Virus record (IMG/VR): IMGVR_UViG_3300017971_000295
Coordinates: 1-64,000 of that record
Strand: one strand, 5' to 3'
Source of the DNA: a virus
DNA: 64,000 nucleotides
The notes under the pieces were generated by a model. The model made no database searches. It was not told the DNA's origin and was given only the letters and a program-made list of their open reading frames with translations. This document shows positions 29,267-40,300 of the stretch, piece after piece. The position numbers were made by a program, and so were the translations under genes. The first letter of the stretch is position 1. Each line of letters starts with the position of its first letter.

Positions 29267-30214
29267 ATGGCAAGATCGGGTTCAACTGATTTTAATTTAG
29301 AACAGAGCCAAATTTTAAACGGGGCTATCAGGATAATTCAGGGCATGGGAGGTAAGCTTCCCGGTGGCAGAAAAACAGCCATGTCTGAACTTCAAGATGC
29401 CGCCCAGGCTCTTAATATGATGCTTAAGCAATGGCAGGGTGAGGGGGTTGGGCTTTGGTTAAACAAAGAAATTAATGTATTTCCCGCTTATCAAACTGGA
29501 AGTTATTCATTAGGGTCAAGTGGTGATCACGCAGCTATTTCAATAATAAAAACAGAGCTTTCTTCAAGCGTTTCTGCGTCAGGAACTTCTCTTACGGTAG
29601 ATAGCATAACAGGAATATCTGATGCAGATGCAATCGGGATAGAACTTGATGATAACACCCTTGATTGGACAACTGTAAACGGTGCTCCGTCTGGTAGTAC
29701 GATTACGATAACAACTGGTTTAACAAGTGCCGCTGCTACCGATAATAATGTGTATACCTATACAACAAAAAGTGGGAGACCACTTTCTATCACAGAAGCA
29801 AGGCTCCATAGAGATAGTGCAACTGACACTCCGCTTACTCTGTTAAATCGTGACGAGTGGATGGAGATTGCCTCAAAAGAAACAAACGGAACTCCGACCT
29901 GTGTTTATTATGATCCGCAATTAGACAGTGGGGTTTTGTATGTTTGGCCCCGTCCTTCCACAGTGGATAACTGGATAAAGCTTACCGCAAGAATGCCCAT
30001 TCAGGATTTTGATGCCGCTGAAAATGATCCTGATTTTCCAACAGAATGCATGAGAGCGGTTAAATACAACTTGGCTGTAGAATTAAGCCATGAATATACG
30101 GGGATTGATTTGGGGCGATACGACAGAACAAAAAAAATGGCAGATAACTTATATCGATCTTTGGTAATGGTCGATGCTGAATACAGTTCCTATCAATTCA
30201 AGGCGTGGGATTAA
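29267..30214 (+). CDS. gp4-like head-completion / tail accessory protein
   Basis: A 315-residue protein. The N-terminal helix region ALNMMLKQWQGEGVGLWLNK, then GVLYVWPRPSTVDNWIKLTA and the C-terminal helices (CMRAVKYNLAVELSHEYTGI) are those of P22 gp4-type adaptors that bind under the portal and close the packaged head. A beta-rich insert (about 95-165) breaks the usual fold. Its start is two bases after the previous gene. A second related gene follows. Confidence 0.75.
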   Translation: MARSGSTDFNLEQSQILNGAIRIIQGMGGKLPGGRKTAMSELQDAAQALNMMLKQWQGEGVGLWLNKEINVFPAYQTGSYSLGSSGDHAAISIIKTELSSSVSASGTSLTVDSITGISDADAIGIELDDNTLDWTTVNGAPSGSTITITTGLTSAAATDNNVYTYTTKSGRPLSITEARLHRDSATDTPLTLLNRDEWMEIASKETNGTPTCVYYDPQLDSGVLYVWPRPSTVDNWIKLTARMPIQDFDAAENDPDFPTECMRAVKYNLAVELSHEYTGIDLGRYDRTKKMADNLYRSLVMVDAEYSSYQFKAWD

Positions 30215-30217
30215 TAA

Positions 30218-30955
30218 ATGGCAACTTCTTCAACATATACAGAAACAAGAACCGCAACCCAGCTAATTACTGATGCTCATTTTGAGATCGGGATAGTAGA
30301 TGCTGAAGAAGCGATTGATTCTGATCATCTTGAGTTTGGCATCAGGTTTTTAAATGATTTGATTTATCAGTTAAAGGGGCCGGCAAGTGGGTATGCGAAA
30401 TCAATTAAGATGTGGCAATTGGAAACCGCAAGCTTAACACTTGTCGCAAATCAATATTCATACAGCCTCAAACCTTCTGGTGGGGATTTGGCTATCCAGA
30501 TACCCGAAGAAATCGTTGCTGCCAATATGCAAGTGACTTCAACCACTTCTGACACGCCGATGAACCCGATGACGCTCGATGAGTACGAGGCAATAACCGA
30601 TAAGACCGAAACTGGAACTGCCACACGATTTTATTACGAAAGAAAGACATCAGAGGGTACGTTTAAGATTAACAAAGCACCTACTTCTGCAATAGCTTCT
30701 GCCAATACGATACAGTTAAAATATCGTCAACCGATTGAGATTGTGTCGGCTGGAACGAATGAATTGGATTTTCCGAATCATTGGTGGAGGGCAATAAAGT
30801 TTCAGTTAGCTTTAGACTTAGGATGTGGATATTCGATTGATGAGAAAACATGGCAGAGAGTGTTTTTTTTAACAAAACAGTCGATGGCCTTAACTAACAT
30901 ATTCGATACTGAATTTATTAACATATATGACATGCCAGTGAGAAATATAGAATGA
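30218..30955 (+). CDS. Second gp4-like adaptor protein
   Basis: A 245-residue relative of the preceding gene: RTATQLITDAHFEIGIVDAE, HLEFGIRFLNDLIYQL, a central beta part and WWRAIKFQLALDLGCGYSID near the end. Having two adaptor-like proteins suggests a two-layer connector between portal and tail hub. The stop overlaps the following gene (ATGA). Confidence 0.68.
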   Translation: MATSSTYTETRTATQLITDAHFEIGIVDAEEAIDSDHLEFGIRFLNDLIYQLKGPASGYAKSIKMWQLETASLTLVANQYSYSLKPSGGDLAIQIPEEIVAANMQVTSTTSDTPMNPMTLDEYEAITDKTETGTATRFYYERKTSEGTFKINKAPTSAIASANTIQLKYRQPIEIVSAGTNELDFPNHWWRAIKFQLALDLGCGYSIDEKTWQRVFFLTKQSMALTNIFDTEFINIYDMPVRNIE

Positions 30956-32250
30956 CAACGAGAGCACAACAATTTGACGTATTAAGAGCGCCTGTAATTG
31001 ATTACAGAGATGGTTCTGTAGCAGCGGGGTTTGTTGTTTATTTTTACGAAGGGGGAGGGACATCAACCTCGAAAAGCGTGTGGACGGAGAAGGAAAAAAC
31101 AAACTCTTATACCACAAGAACATTGGGTTCTGATGGAACAGTAACAGTATATGGGGATGGGGTTTATAGGCTTGCTATCTATGATGGCGATACGTTGGTT
31201 TATGATTGGGACAACATAAAATGTCAGGCTACTACCTATACTGTTGAAGCGAAGTCTGGAGACTATACAGCTACTCCTGATGATGATTTTATAAAGGTCG
31301 ATACCTCAAGTGACGATGTTACCATAAGCATTCAAACGGTTGCTAACTTTGAGCGTCCATTAACGTTTAAGAATGTGGGTGGTGGTGCAGGGAATTCTCT
31401 AATAATAGATCCATATTCTACCGAAACAATTGATGGGGATAGTACCTATACGATTACTGGAGACAAAGAATCGATCACCCTTTATCCCGATACAGCGTCG
31501 AGTACATGGAGAAAAGGGGAAAGCAAGGCTCTATACAACCTTCATCTTGGGGGGTTGAATCGTCCTCAATTTACGTGGAATTCTACTTCAAATATTGTAG
31601 TGGGCGCAGGGTCTTACGATGTAGACGGTAAGCTTGCAAGGTTTAATTCAACTGTGGCGACTGCTGCGATTTCAAGTGGTGGGACTGATTGGCATTATCT
31701 TTACATAGATTACAGTGGTGTTCCATCTAATGCTATTATGGTTTCTACCGCTATGTATTGGAGTTCATCTGAACCTTCCTTTAGCGGAACGAAGCTTGGG
31801 TATTATCACGGCAGCAATACAAGCGACAGGTGTATTTTTGCTGTTTATACGTACTCTGATGATATTTTAGAATTTTGGCACAATGGCAATTACGTGTCTT
31901 TTGCTGTATCGGTATCAGTTCAGGGAGAAACTGATTATGACACTACGTTTACGGATTCAAGCGCTTTTCGTGTTCCGGTTTTTGCAGAACGTGTTGACAC
32001 GAGAGTAACGTTGGATGCGGCGGGCTCAACTAATTCGGCATTTGGATATTGGAGACCAAACGGGTCTACTGCAACAGGAAATCAAATAGGGCAATCAATT
32101 CAAGATGCAGACGGAGAGTTTAGCGATTACACTATATCACAAACAATGATTGTAGGAACAGACGATAAAGTAGAATTAAAATATTCGTCTGCGGGTGATC
32201 ACAAAATGGGTGTTTATCAAGATGGTTGGTATTTGGGGAGAGGTATGTAA
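30952..32250 (+). CDS. Tail/fibre structural protein
   Basis: A 432-residue beta-rich protein. The N-terminal 80 residues (APVIDYRDGSVAAGFVVYFY, then TLGSDGTVTVYGDGVYRLAI) resemble the anchoring domain seen at the start of many phage tail fibres. The rest is Ser/Thr/Gly-rich with repeats of beta-strands and a C-terminal jelly-roll-like end. No signal peptide is present. It likely attaches to the tail hub. Confidence 0.65.
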   Translation: MTTRAQQFDVLRAPVIDYRDGSVAAGFVVYFYEGGGTSTSKSVWTEKEKTNSYTTRTLGSDGTVTVYGDGVYRLAIYDGDTLVYDWDNIKCQATTYTVEAKSGDYTATPDDDFIKVDTSSDDVTISIQTVANFERPLTFKNVGGGAGNSLIIDPYSTETIDGDSTYTITGDKESITLYPDTASSTWRKGESKALYNLHLGGLNRPQFTWNSTSNIVVGAGSYDVDGKLARFNSTVATAAISSGGTDWHYLYIDYSGVPSNAIMVSTAMYWSSSEPSFSGTKLGYYHGSNTSDRCIFAVYTYSDDILEFWHNGNYVSFAVSVSVQGETDYDTTFTDSSAFRVPVFAERVDTRVTLDAAGSTNSAFGYWRPNGSTATGNQIGQSIQDADGEFSDYTISQTMIVGTDDKVELKYSSAGDHKMGVYQDGWYLGRGM

Positions 32251-32666
32251 TGGAAAAGTTTTTTATAATTTATGATGTTAACACTGGGTATCAAACATCC
32301 GGCAGTGGAATGGTTAATACTGGTGAGTCTTCTGATGGCACAACTGTAGCAGAATGGATTGCAAGGATGCTTGCTAAAGACTCAGACAATAGAGTTGCGT
32401 ATTTTGAAAAGGACACCAGTTTTGATCCGAGCACCCAAAAGATTTTAGATGATAGGATTGTTTTAAAGGAGCAAGGCGAAGTGCAGAAAGAATTAAAGGC
32501 AAAGACTGCAAACAGGCAGTTAAAAGGTAAGGTGTTGGAGTTGTTTGAAATGCTTTTAGCGGTTTGGGAAGTAGGGGTTGAAAAAGAGTTGTGGTCAGCC
32601 ACAGATTTAACTCCAGAGCTAAGAGTAAAAGCTACTGAATGGAAAAAATATTTGGCGGATTTATAA
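32250..32666 (+). CDS. Hypothetical protein, possible fibre-assembly partner
   Basis: A 138-residue protein from the TAATG overlap at 32250. The N-terminal half is beta-like (YDVNTGYQTSGSGMVNTGES) and the C-terminal half is helical and charged (ELKAKTANRQLKGKVLELFE). Small genes directly after fibre genes are often chaperones, which would fit, but the sequence does not prove it. Confidence 0.5.
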   Translation: MEKFFIIYDVNTGYQTSGSGMVNTGESSDGTTVAEWIARMLAKDSDNRVAYFEKDTSFDPSTQKILDDRIVLKEQGEVQKELKAKTANRQLKGKVLELFEMLLAVWEVGVEKELWSATDLTPELRVKATEWKKYLADL

Positions 32667-34099
32667 TGCCGATAGCAAACATACCATTATTTTCTGGTCA
32701 AGACGCTGCGATTATCATGGGGGATGAGTCCGGCGAAAAAGAACATCACGGTTCATTGAGAGATGTTTATGTCGATGAGCTTGGGACTATTCATCGAAGA
32801 CCGGGGTTAACTGAATATTCGGATTTATCAACATCCTCTCCCATTGACGGGTTGTTTTGGTGGAACGCACAGGATTGGGTATTGTCTGCGTCTAATGGAA
32901 ACACCTATAAGGTTACAGACAAAAACGGGTCCAATACTCAAATCACACATGATAACACGGATTGGGCTAAATCCGGTAGGGTGGTATTCGCTGATTTTAA
33001 AACAGCAATTTACGGCGCAGATCGGTTTAAAATAAAAAAGATAACGAGCTCCGCGAATGTCATTGACATGGCAGATTCAAGTGCGCCCACCACGGTTTCT
33101 CATGTGGCATTTATTGATAAGTATCTTCTTGCAAACAACTTAAATTCTGCACAATGCCACAGGTCGGACGTAAACGATCCCGATACATGGGGTTCTAACT
33201 ATTTTAGTCCCGAAACCCAAAATGACTACCTAAACTCTGTGATTGTTGCCAACCAGGAAGTCTACCTTATGGGGGAGCGAACCTTAGAGTTCTGGTATGA
33301 TGATGGTGCAACACCGTTTATCAGAGAAGAGGGCGGGTTTATTAATAGCGGTACAAACGCAAGGTATAGTTTCGGTTATTGTGAACCGCCGATTGATAAC
33401 TTTTGTTGGTTGGATCATAACAGAGTTCCGGTAATGATCAGTGGGAGAAACACCACACCGATAAGCGGCACAATTGCCAAGTACATACAAGACTTTGATT
33501 ATGTGGATGATTGCAGGGGTGACTATATTGTAATCGACGGTAGACCTTATTATATATTTTCGTTTCCATCAGAAAACGAGTGTCTTGTTTGGGATTTTGG
33601 GTCAAAGCTTTGGTACAAGTGGGGTTATTGGAATTCGGTAAAAGCGGGGTATGATCGCTGGAGAGCGAATTGCTTTTGTTCTGTTCCTGAGTGGGATTAC
33701 CTTTTAGCTGGAGACGGGGCTAATGGAAAAATTTACAGGATAGACAACAGCGTGTATCAGGATGATAGCGATACAATAAGAAGCCTTGTTAGAACCGGAA
33801 GAGTTACACATGAATATTCGGGAAGAAAGAAAAAGTGCAAGGGCATAAATCTGAGAGTAAAGAGGTCTGCCTTATCAACGGGTACAAAGAAAATTCTAAT
33901 TCGATACAGAAATGATGGGCAAACCGATTGGCATAACTGGAAAGAAATATCCTTAACGCAGAATACCGGAACTACCGAATCGATTATAACGTATCGCAAG
34001 CCGTTGGGAATGTATTACAACCGGCAGTGGGAAATTGTAGTGACGGACAACATTGGAATTTCAATTGTTGGTATGCAGGAAGATTTTGATTATCTATGA
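32666..34099 (+). CDS. P22 gp10-like tail hub / packaged-DNA stabilisation protein
   Basis: A 477-residue protein with blades typical of the gp10 family: HRRPGLTEYSDL, GLFWWNAQDWVLSASNGNTY, YLMGERTLEFWYDDGATPF, YFGYCEPPIDNFCWLDHNRV-type strands and CLVWDFGSKLWYKWG. In P22 this protein closes the portal channel and carries the needle. It starts in a one-base overlap with the previous gene. The assignment rests on overall pattern and position after the gp4-like genes. Confidence 0.75.
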   Translation: MPIANIPLFSGQDAAIIMGDESGEKEHHGSLRDVYVDELGTIHRRPGLTEYSDLSTSSPIDGLFWWNAQDWVLSASNGNTYKVTDKNGSNTQITHDNTDWAKSGRVVFADFKTAIYGADRFKIKKITSSANVIDMADSSAPTTVSHVAFIDKYLLANNLNSAQCHRSDVNDPDTWGSNYFSPETQNDYLNSVIVANQEVYLMGERTLEFWYDDGATPFIREEGGFINSGTNARYSFGYCEPPIDNFCWLDHNRVPVMISGRNTTPISGTIAKYIQDFDYVDDCRGDYIVIDGRPYYIFSFPSENECLVWDFGSKLWYKWGYWNSVKAGYDRWRANCFCSVPEWDYLLAGDGANGKIYRIDNSVYQDDSDTIRSLVRTGRVTHEYSGRKKKCKGINLRVKRSALSTGTKKILIRYRNDGQTDWHNWKEISLTQNTGTTESIITYRKPLGMYYNRQWEIVVTDNIGISIVGMQEDFDYL

Positions 34100-34311
34100 G
34101 TATCGTTCGCCAAATAAGACTCCCGCGTGTTGATAATGATCCAGAGTGGATTAAAAGATTGATGGATCTTTTGTCTTATCAGACATATGCAGGAGACCCA
34201 ACCAATAATGCGGAGCCGAGATGGATAAGAGATTGGTGTCATGATACTACCAATGACAACTGGTATATATCTCACGGTACGGACTCTTCGGATTGGCAGG
34301 TTGTAACATGA
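34096..34311 (+). CDS. Small virion-region hypothetical protein
   Basis: A 71-residue acidic, Trp-rich protein overlapping genes on both sides by four bases. The pattern LPRVDNDPEWIKRLMDLLSY is not one I can assign. It is in the tail operon and may be a minor structural or assembly factor. Confidence 0.45.
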   Translation: MSIVRQIRLPRVDNDPEWIKRLMDLLSYQTYAGDPTNNAEPRWIRDWCHDTTNDNWYISHGTDSSDWQVVT

Positions 34312-34763
34312 TAGTTGAAGCAACTGATAAAGACCTGAGAACGATTTCAGTTATGGGTGGGTCTTTTATAAACGACTCTGTTAGTTCAAAGTATATTTGT
34401 TTTAATGCCGACAGATTTTATAAAGTGCTTAACGAATTGACAAAGTCAGGTGGATTGAAGGTCTGGGTCGCAAAAGAAGATGGTTTAATTGTTGGTGCAG
34501 TTGGGCTTTTGATTACACCTAACGTATATGATTATAAACAGATGTTGGCAGACATTTATTTTATAGATGTAATTCCAAAATTTAGAAACAAAGGAATTGC
34601 AAGTGGTTTTATGGATGTGTGCGAATGGTATTGTTCCAAAAATAAAATAACAGCCTTAACCGTTTCTTTCAAAAATCAAAAGATTGCAGATAACATTGCA
34701 AGAAAGAGAGGGTATCAAAAAATAGAATACAAATTAATTAAAGAGGTTTCAAGATGGCAATAG
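34308..34763 (+). CDS. GNAT-family N-acetyltransferase
   Basis: A 151-residue protein from the ATGA overlap at 34308. LKVWVAKEDGLIVGAVGLLI, then the acetyl-CoA pyrophosphate loop VIPKFRNKGIASGFMDVCEW (motif A, R-x-x-G-x-A/G) and NIARKRGYQKIEYKLIKE (motif B) define the GNAT fold. Similar genes lie near tail genes of many podoviruses. It would acetylate a small molecule or protein; the target is unknown. Confidence 0.8.
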   Translation: MIVEATDKDLRTISVMGGSFINDSVSSKYICFNADRFYKVLNELTKSGGLKVWVAKEDGLIVGAVGLLITPNVYDYKQMLADIYFIDVIPKFRNKGIASGFMDVCEWYCSKNKITALTVSFKNQKIADNIARKRGYQKIEYKLIKEVSRWQ

Positions 34764-36376
34764 GTGCAACAGCGGGTTCTCTTGTTGGTGCTGGCATTTC
34801 TGCCCTGACACAATCAAGTTCGGCTGATAAGGCGGGCAAAGCCGCTCAAGATGCAGCGAAGTATCAAACCGATGCAATCATGGAGATGTTCAATCTCACA
34901 CGGGAGGACTTTGCGCCTTTTCAAGAAATAGGATTGCAGGGTCTTTTCGGGTTAACGGGATATGAACCTGTATCTTCAGTTACCGAAGAACAAAACGCGC
35001 AGTATCAAACGGATCTTGCCAAGTATGAAGCTGATATGGCTGAATACCAGGCCAACTTGGCTGATTGGCAAATGGGCGGGGGCGCGAGAGCAGAGATTCC
35101 TGAGTATGATCAGTATGGTAGATACATAAGTGCCGCTCGTCGCCAAAGTATGGAAAGAGCGCAAAGGGGGGAACGACCTGTTGAACCCGTTAAGCCGCTT
35201 TCGCCTCAAGAACTTCAAGAAGAAACCATAACCTACGAAAGAACCGGAGAGCCAATTGACATAACCGGTGGTGCGGGAAAGTATCTTGAACAATTAGAAT
35301 CAATGGATCTCACTGGTCCTGATGGTCGGGCGTTGGCAGATGTTAGCAGGGCTGATCTTGAAAAACAACTTCAGTCTTTAAGAGATTTTGACACCTCTTT
35401 ACCGGAGCAATATCGACAAAGACTTGAAAATTTCGACATGAGCGCCCCCCAAAAATATTTGGGGCAACTGGAACAGGTTGATGTAAACGCGCCTAATAAA
35501 TATTTGGAAGCTTATGAAGGAATCAATGTTAGAGAACCCGAACAGTACCGTCGAGCGCTTGAAGAACTTGACACTGAATTTAAGTTTGATCCCAACGATG
35601 AAGTTTATAAGTGGAGACACGAACAGGGCCAGGAAGCGATTAATCAGGCGTTAGCCGCAAGGGGTATCCATGATTCTTCTCATGCTGTGGACAGGTTGGC
35701 GCAATATACAGGTGATTTAACTGCTGATGAAGTTGACAGGCAACGTCAACGATTTCAGGAAGATTACATGCGGCAATCCGGTCAAATATCCGACCTTTAT
35801 AATATGGCGGTATCTGATGTTGGTCGTAGGGGTGGGCAACAGTTAGACCTTTATGATTTGGCATCACAGGGAGTGGGCCGGCAGCAAGGTCAATTATCGA
35901 ATCTTTTCGGGCTTTCATCTGGGGATGTGGCGCAAAGATACGGTAGGGAAATGGATTTATACAATCTTGCCAATCAGGATGTTGCTCGAAGGTATGGTCA
36001 ACAGATGGATGTACTTGGTGCAACCGGGGAAGATTATTCCCGAAGATACGGTCAACAGATGGACCTTTATAATATAGCAAACCAAAAGCTTGATAGAAAC
36101 TATGGCAGAACAATGGATCTGTATAACATGGCGTCTAACATTGGTGGCAAACAATACGGCGCTGCTATGGATTTGGCTAATATCGGAATGGGTGCTGCGG
36201 GTTCGTCTGGAAGTGCTGCACAAAATGCAGGAAGCCAGCTTTCTTCCGCATATGGAAACCTTGGGCAAAACCTTGTCAGTAACGAACAGGCGAAAGGCGC
36301 GATACAGGGATCTTTCTGGAGTGGAGCTGGTGGGCTTCCCTGGCAATACATGGCGGCATCTAATTATATGAAGTAG
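34754..36376 (+). CDS. DNA ejection / internal virion protein with 18-residue repeats
   Basis: A 540-residue protein. The N-terminal small-residue stretch (GATAGSLVGAGISALTQSSS) is hydrophobic enough to insert in membranes. The centre is Gln/Tyr-rich and helical. At 35766-36190 eight units of about 18 residues repeat, e.g. RRYGQQMDLYNIANQKLD. The C-terminus is Gly/Ala-rich. These are features of P22 gp7/gp20-like ejection proteins that enter the cell with the DNA. Confidence 0.72.
   Translation: MAIGATAGSLVGAGISALTQSSSADKAGKAAQDAAKYQTDAIMEMFNLTREDFAPFQEIGLQGLFGLTGYEPVSSVTEEQNAQYQTDLAKYEADMAEYQANLADWQMGGGARAEIPEYDQYGRYISAARRQSMERAQRGERPVEPVKPLSPQELQEETITYERTGEPIDITGGAGKYLEQLESMDLTGPDGRALADVSRADLEKQLQSLRDFDTSLPEQYRQRLENFDMSAPQKYLGQLEQVDVNAPNKYLEAYEGINVREPEQYRRALEELDTEFKFDPNDEVYKWRHEQGQEAINQALAARGIHDSSHAVDRLAQYTGDLTADEVDRQRQRFQEDYMRQSGQISDLYNMAVSDVGRRGGQQLDLYDLASQGVGRQQGQLSNLFGLSSGDVAQRYGREMDLYNLANQDVARRYGQQMDVLGATGEDYSRRYGQQMDLYNIANQKLDRNYGRTMDLYNMASNIGGKQYGAAMDLANIGMGAAGSSGSAAQNAGSQLSSAYGNLGQNLVSNEQAKGAIQGSFWSGAGGLPWQYMAASNYMK
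35766..36190 (+). repeat. Tandem 18-residue (54-bp) coding repeats
   Basis: About eight degenerate units with consensus RRYGQQMDLYNLANQDVx, each probably one amphipathic helix. The repeat lies within the ejection protein gene. DNA identity between units is moderate, so the array is old rather than freshly expanded. Confidence 0.75.
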
Positions 36377-36384
36377 GAGTTAAA

Positions 36385-37308
36385 ATGTATCAAATAGTAG
36401 ACCCGTGGGGGGGAACAAAAGACGCTTTAAAATATTATGCTCGTTCCAAAGAATATCAGGACACAAAAGACCGAACTGAACTGATGCGTAAAGGAATGGA
36501 GTATGAAAAACAAAGAACAGAGTCTCAAATAGCAGCACGAAAGGCTCAAGAAAAACGTGCTGAAAAAAGTTTGAAAATACAAAAAGGGATAGCACAATCT
36601 ACTCATTTTCAAAATTATATAACTTATGCGGATACGATGCTACAGGCGTTGGGGAAAGAACGTTATCCTTATTTTTATAAAAACTTTGTTGGAAAGAAAC
36701 AGCCCATGTTTGGGGATGTTATGTTGCCAGAAGGTATTTTGCCGACCCCAAAAGAAACAGCCGGATACACAGACAAACAATGGGAAGTTTTGCTCGACGG
36801 TATTAGTTCTAAGCGGCGCGATCTTAATAGAAAGCTTGAGGAAAATGCTGCTCTTGCAACTCAGCAATATAACCTTGAGTATGATTTTAAAAAAAGGTCA
36901 AATGAATTAGCGTTAACTCAAAAAAAAGCTATTGCTGATGCGGATGCAATCAAAGCAAAAAAACTTGCAGACATAGAAATTGAAAAAGCAAGAAAAAAAC
37001 AAGAGATGGGTGATTCGGATCGAAAGTATTCTGATAAACTTAATCAGCAAAAATTTGAAGCTTATGATGCTTTTTTAAAGGGTGAAGCAACTCCTGAACA
37101 AATTAAAGCATACGGTCTTGACAAAGATGTGTATCTTGCTCAAGCCGCAAAATTTATTAGCGAAGATCCTGAAAAGAGTTTTTTGCCTGCTGATGAAAAA
37201 ATCAAAGAAATTATCAAACTGGCTGAGACGATTCGAGAAGCGTCAATGAAAAAACAAAATGATCCACATGGCATAAGAGAGTTACTTTTTAGAAAAGATG
37301 AGCCTTAA
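36385..37308 (+). CDS. Coiled-coil internal virion protein
   Basis: A 307-residue, highly charged helical protein with two long coiled-coil stretches (about 25-70 and 145-225; RTELMRKGMEYEKQRTESQI). It sits between two ejection-protein genes and overlaps the giant gene by 11 bp. It is likely a second ejection protein or a scaffold for the trans-envelope channel. Confidence 0.6.
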   Translation: MYQIVDPWGGTKDALKYYARSKEYQDTKDRTELMRKGMEYEKQRTESQIAARKAQEKRAEKSLKIQKGIAQSTHFQNYITYADTMLQALGKERYPYFYKNFVGKKQPMFGDVMLPEGILPTPKETAGYTDKQWEVLLDGISSKRRDLNRKLEENAALATQQYNLEYDFKKRSNELALTQKKAIADADAIKAKKLADIEIEKARKKQEMGDSDRKYSDKLNQQKFEAYDAFLKGEATPEQIKAYGLDKDVYLAQAAKFISEDPEKSFLPADEKIKEIIKLAETIREASMKKQNDPHGIRELLFRKDEP

Positions 37309-40300
37309 AGATTACAGAAAAAAATTTCCTCAATATGATGATCTTCCTGATGATCTGTTAGCAAAAGGGTTGTATCTAAAATATGGGGAAGCCGAAACGC
37401 CTGAATACTTTGCTGAAAAGATTGGGTTTAGTGGGGTTATTGATGTTGAGCCACATCTAACGGAAGAAGTGGGATTTGTTCAGCAAGACGCTCCGATTGA
37501 AGAAGGTATAAAAGCTTTAGGTGAGTTTCGTAAAGACCCTGCTTCATCATATACCCCTGAGTTGGTTGAGGGGGCAAAGTCTACTGCCAGGAGTGTCCTA
37601 AAATTTGCTGCAGATATAATTGAACCTGCGGCGCGTGGCTATAGCGAGAGTTTAAAATTTAAATCTAATATAACGGATAAAGATATAGATGTAAATCCTA
37701 AAGAACCTCCAGAACCATTGGTTGACAAATTAAAAAAGCTATATAATGCAGATATATTAAAAGAAAAAGAAACACCTGAAAGAAATGGAATTGTTGATAG
37801 TTATACGGCTGATTTTGTTAGAATGTTTCCGCAAATGGCGACAATGCTTGGTTCTGCTGCTGTTGGTGGTCCTATAGCGGGTGGAATGGCAATAGCTATA
37901 CAAATAGCAGGCGGAACAAGTGAAGAACTTGAGAAGAAAGGTGTTCCGAAAGAAAAAGCGGTTCCTTTAGGTATTGCCAATGCGATCATGCAAGCACCGT
38001 TAGAGGCTATTGGTGCCGGAAAAATTTTAAGTGTTTGGAAACCTCAGAAGACCATACTTCAAAAGCTCAAAAAAATAACGGCGGCGGGATTCACGGAATG
38101 GTTTACGGAGCTTGTGCAAAGCTATCCGGACAAAGCAGTACATCTTATCGCAGAAAACCCCGATTTAAACGAGCTGAAAAAATGGGATAGATTTGTATCT
38201 GAGGTTTGGGATGCAACAAAGCAGGGAGCCTACGAAGGCACGCTGACCGCACCGTGGGCATTATTGGGGTTAGCAGGTCCGTCAAAGGCGATGCGGGAGG
38301 ATGTCAAAGAAGACCAACCGCCAGAGACGCAACAGCGGGAAGATGGACTCCCGATGTCGATTAACAAGAGGATCATTGCCCAAAGAGCCGAAGCTTTGCA
38401 GTCCGTTCCCGCTTTGCCCACCGGTCAAGGTTTTGAGTATCAAAATTTGCAACGTGACAAGGCAAAAAGAGTAGCCAACCAGGAATACATTGACAGTCAA
38501 CAGGCGGCGGTCGAAACGGAACTGATGCAAAATGAATCTGCCCGCGAAGCAATGCGTCGTGATGCCGAAAAGCGCAGAAAAGAGTTTGTCGAAAAGGACA
38601 TGGTGAAACCGTGGGGCAAAAACGAAAGGCGCATAGCGCGACAAATCAAGCTTGAATATGGCAATGATTACAGCATTGATACTGAACAGATGAAGAGGCT
38701 TGTATCAAATCGCAAGTTTTTTGATATGGAGGCGAAGCGTTTTGGGATTGAACAATACGAAAAGCCCAAAACCCCGGCTGAAAATTTAACATCTGCTATT
38801 GAAGCTGTCATTGATGCAAAATTAACACAGAGAGGTATTCCCGATGAAAAATTGTCAGAACAGAAACCAGAATTGTCAGAAAGCGCAGAATTGCCAGGGC
38901 AACAAGCACAACAAGAGTTGCCAGAAAAGGCAAGGCTGTCAGAACAACCCGAAAAAATAAGGGAGGAAAAAGTTGCCGAAAGCATACGAAAAGATGAGGG
39001 ACAAGTTCAAGAAGCAGGGGTTGAGCGACAAAGCCGCGAAGAAAAAAGCAGCCAGGATTTACAAATCGAAAAACCCCAAAAGGCCGGTGACGAGAAAGCG
39101 GCACAGGTAGAATCCGATATATCCGAAAAAGTTAAAAAGCGTATTCAGGGATTTGACAAAAGGCGCAATGAGCTTGAAAAAGAGGCTGCTGAGATTGAAT
39201 CTGAGTTGTCGAAGAAAGAGCCTTGGGAGATGACTTATGATGAATATCGAAAATCATTGCGCGGAAAGCCAGATGAGTTTGGAATACATGGGAAATTTTC
39301 CGAAAAAGACCATAAGTATGCTCACAAAATTATAGTAACGGGTGCCATCCAAGAAGGCAAAATAGACAGCCATCCCGATTATCCGGAGTTGACGAAGAAG
39401 GCCGGGAAGCGTTCGGTTTCACGTGAAACGACGGCTCCGAAACCAACGGCCATCGGAACCGCATGGGTAGGAAATCAGTGGAAACCAATTCTAAGCGCAA
39501 CCGAAATAAAGCGGGGTAAAAATAAGGGAAAATTTAGGGTTGCTCTGCCTCAAAAAACATCTGCCGGCAATCAGAAAACGAAGATTGTTGATAGTGACGC
39601 TGTCCGTTTAAAAACAACGGCAGAACAGGTTATCAAAACCATAAAATCCCAATCCGGTGAAGCCCAAATAATAAACGATCTCGCTTCCTACGGCGCAGAC
39701 CTAATCAAAAAAGGTCACGACACCTTTGCAAAATTCAAAACAGAAATGAAACGGCAGTTCGCAGAGGTTTGGGATAAGATAAGAAAATACATTCGCAGGG
39801 CGTATGGTTCAGCTAAGAAGATACTGAAATCTGAAAGGGGAGAGGTTACAGCATGGCATGGTTCTCCCCATAAATTTGAAAAGTTTTCGCTTGATAAGGT
39901 TGGAACCGGAGAAGGGGCGCAGGCTTTTGGATGGGGGCTTTATTTTACGGAAAAGAAAAATATTGCAAGACACTATGCGAATACCTTGAGTAGACGTAAT
40001 AAACCAGACAGGGCTTATGAAACCGCTAAAAAACTGGATGGCGAACTAAGAACAGCATTCAATTGGGCATTTGAGGACTTGGCTACTTACCAAGATGTAG
40101 ACCATGCGGATGTGTTAACAGAAATCAACAATGTCGTATCCGGTTATGATAACAAATATTTTACTGATGATACGGTAGAACTTATCAATAAAAATAAGGA
40201 CAAATTTAAAAATATTTTAGAAAGTGATTCCAACCTCTACCGAGTCAAACTATTCAAAGGCAAAGACCCATCTGAATATACTTGGCTGGATTGGGATAAG

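Noticed and set aside
30952-34099. Siphovirus or myovirus tail genes
   Set aside because: No tape-measure, major tail tube or sheath protein is present; gp4-like and gp10-like proteins and ejection proteins fit a short-tailed phage.
35640-36113. A 157-codon minus-strand frame in the ejection gene
   Set aside because: It is the mirror of the 18-residue coding repeats; its apparent repetitiveness comes from the true gene.
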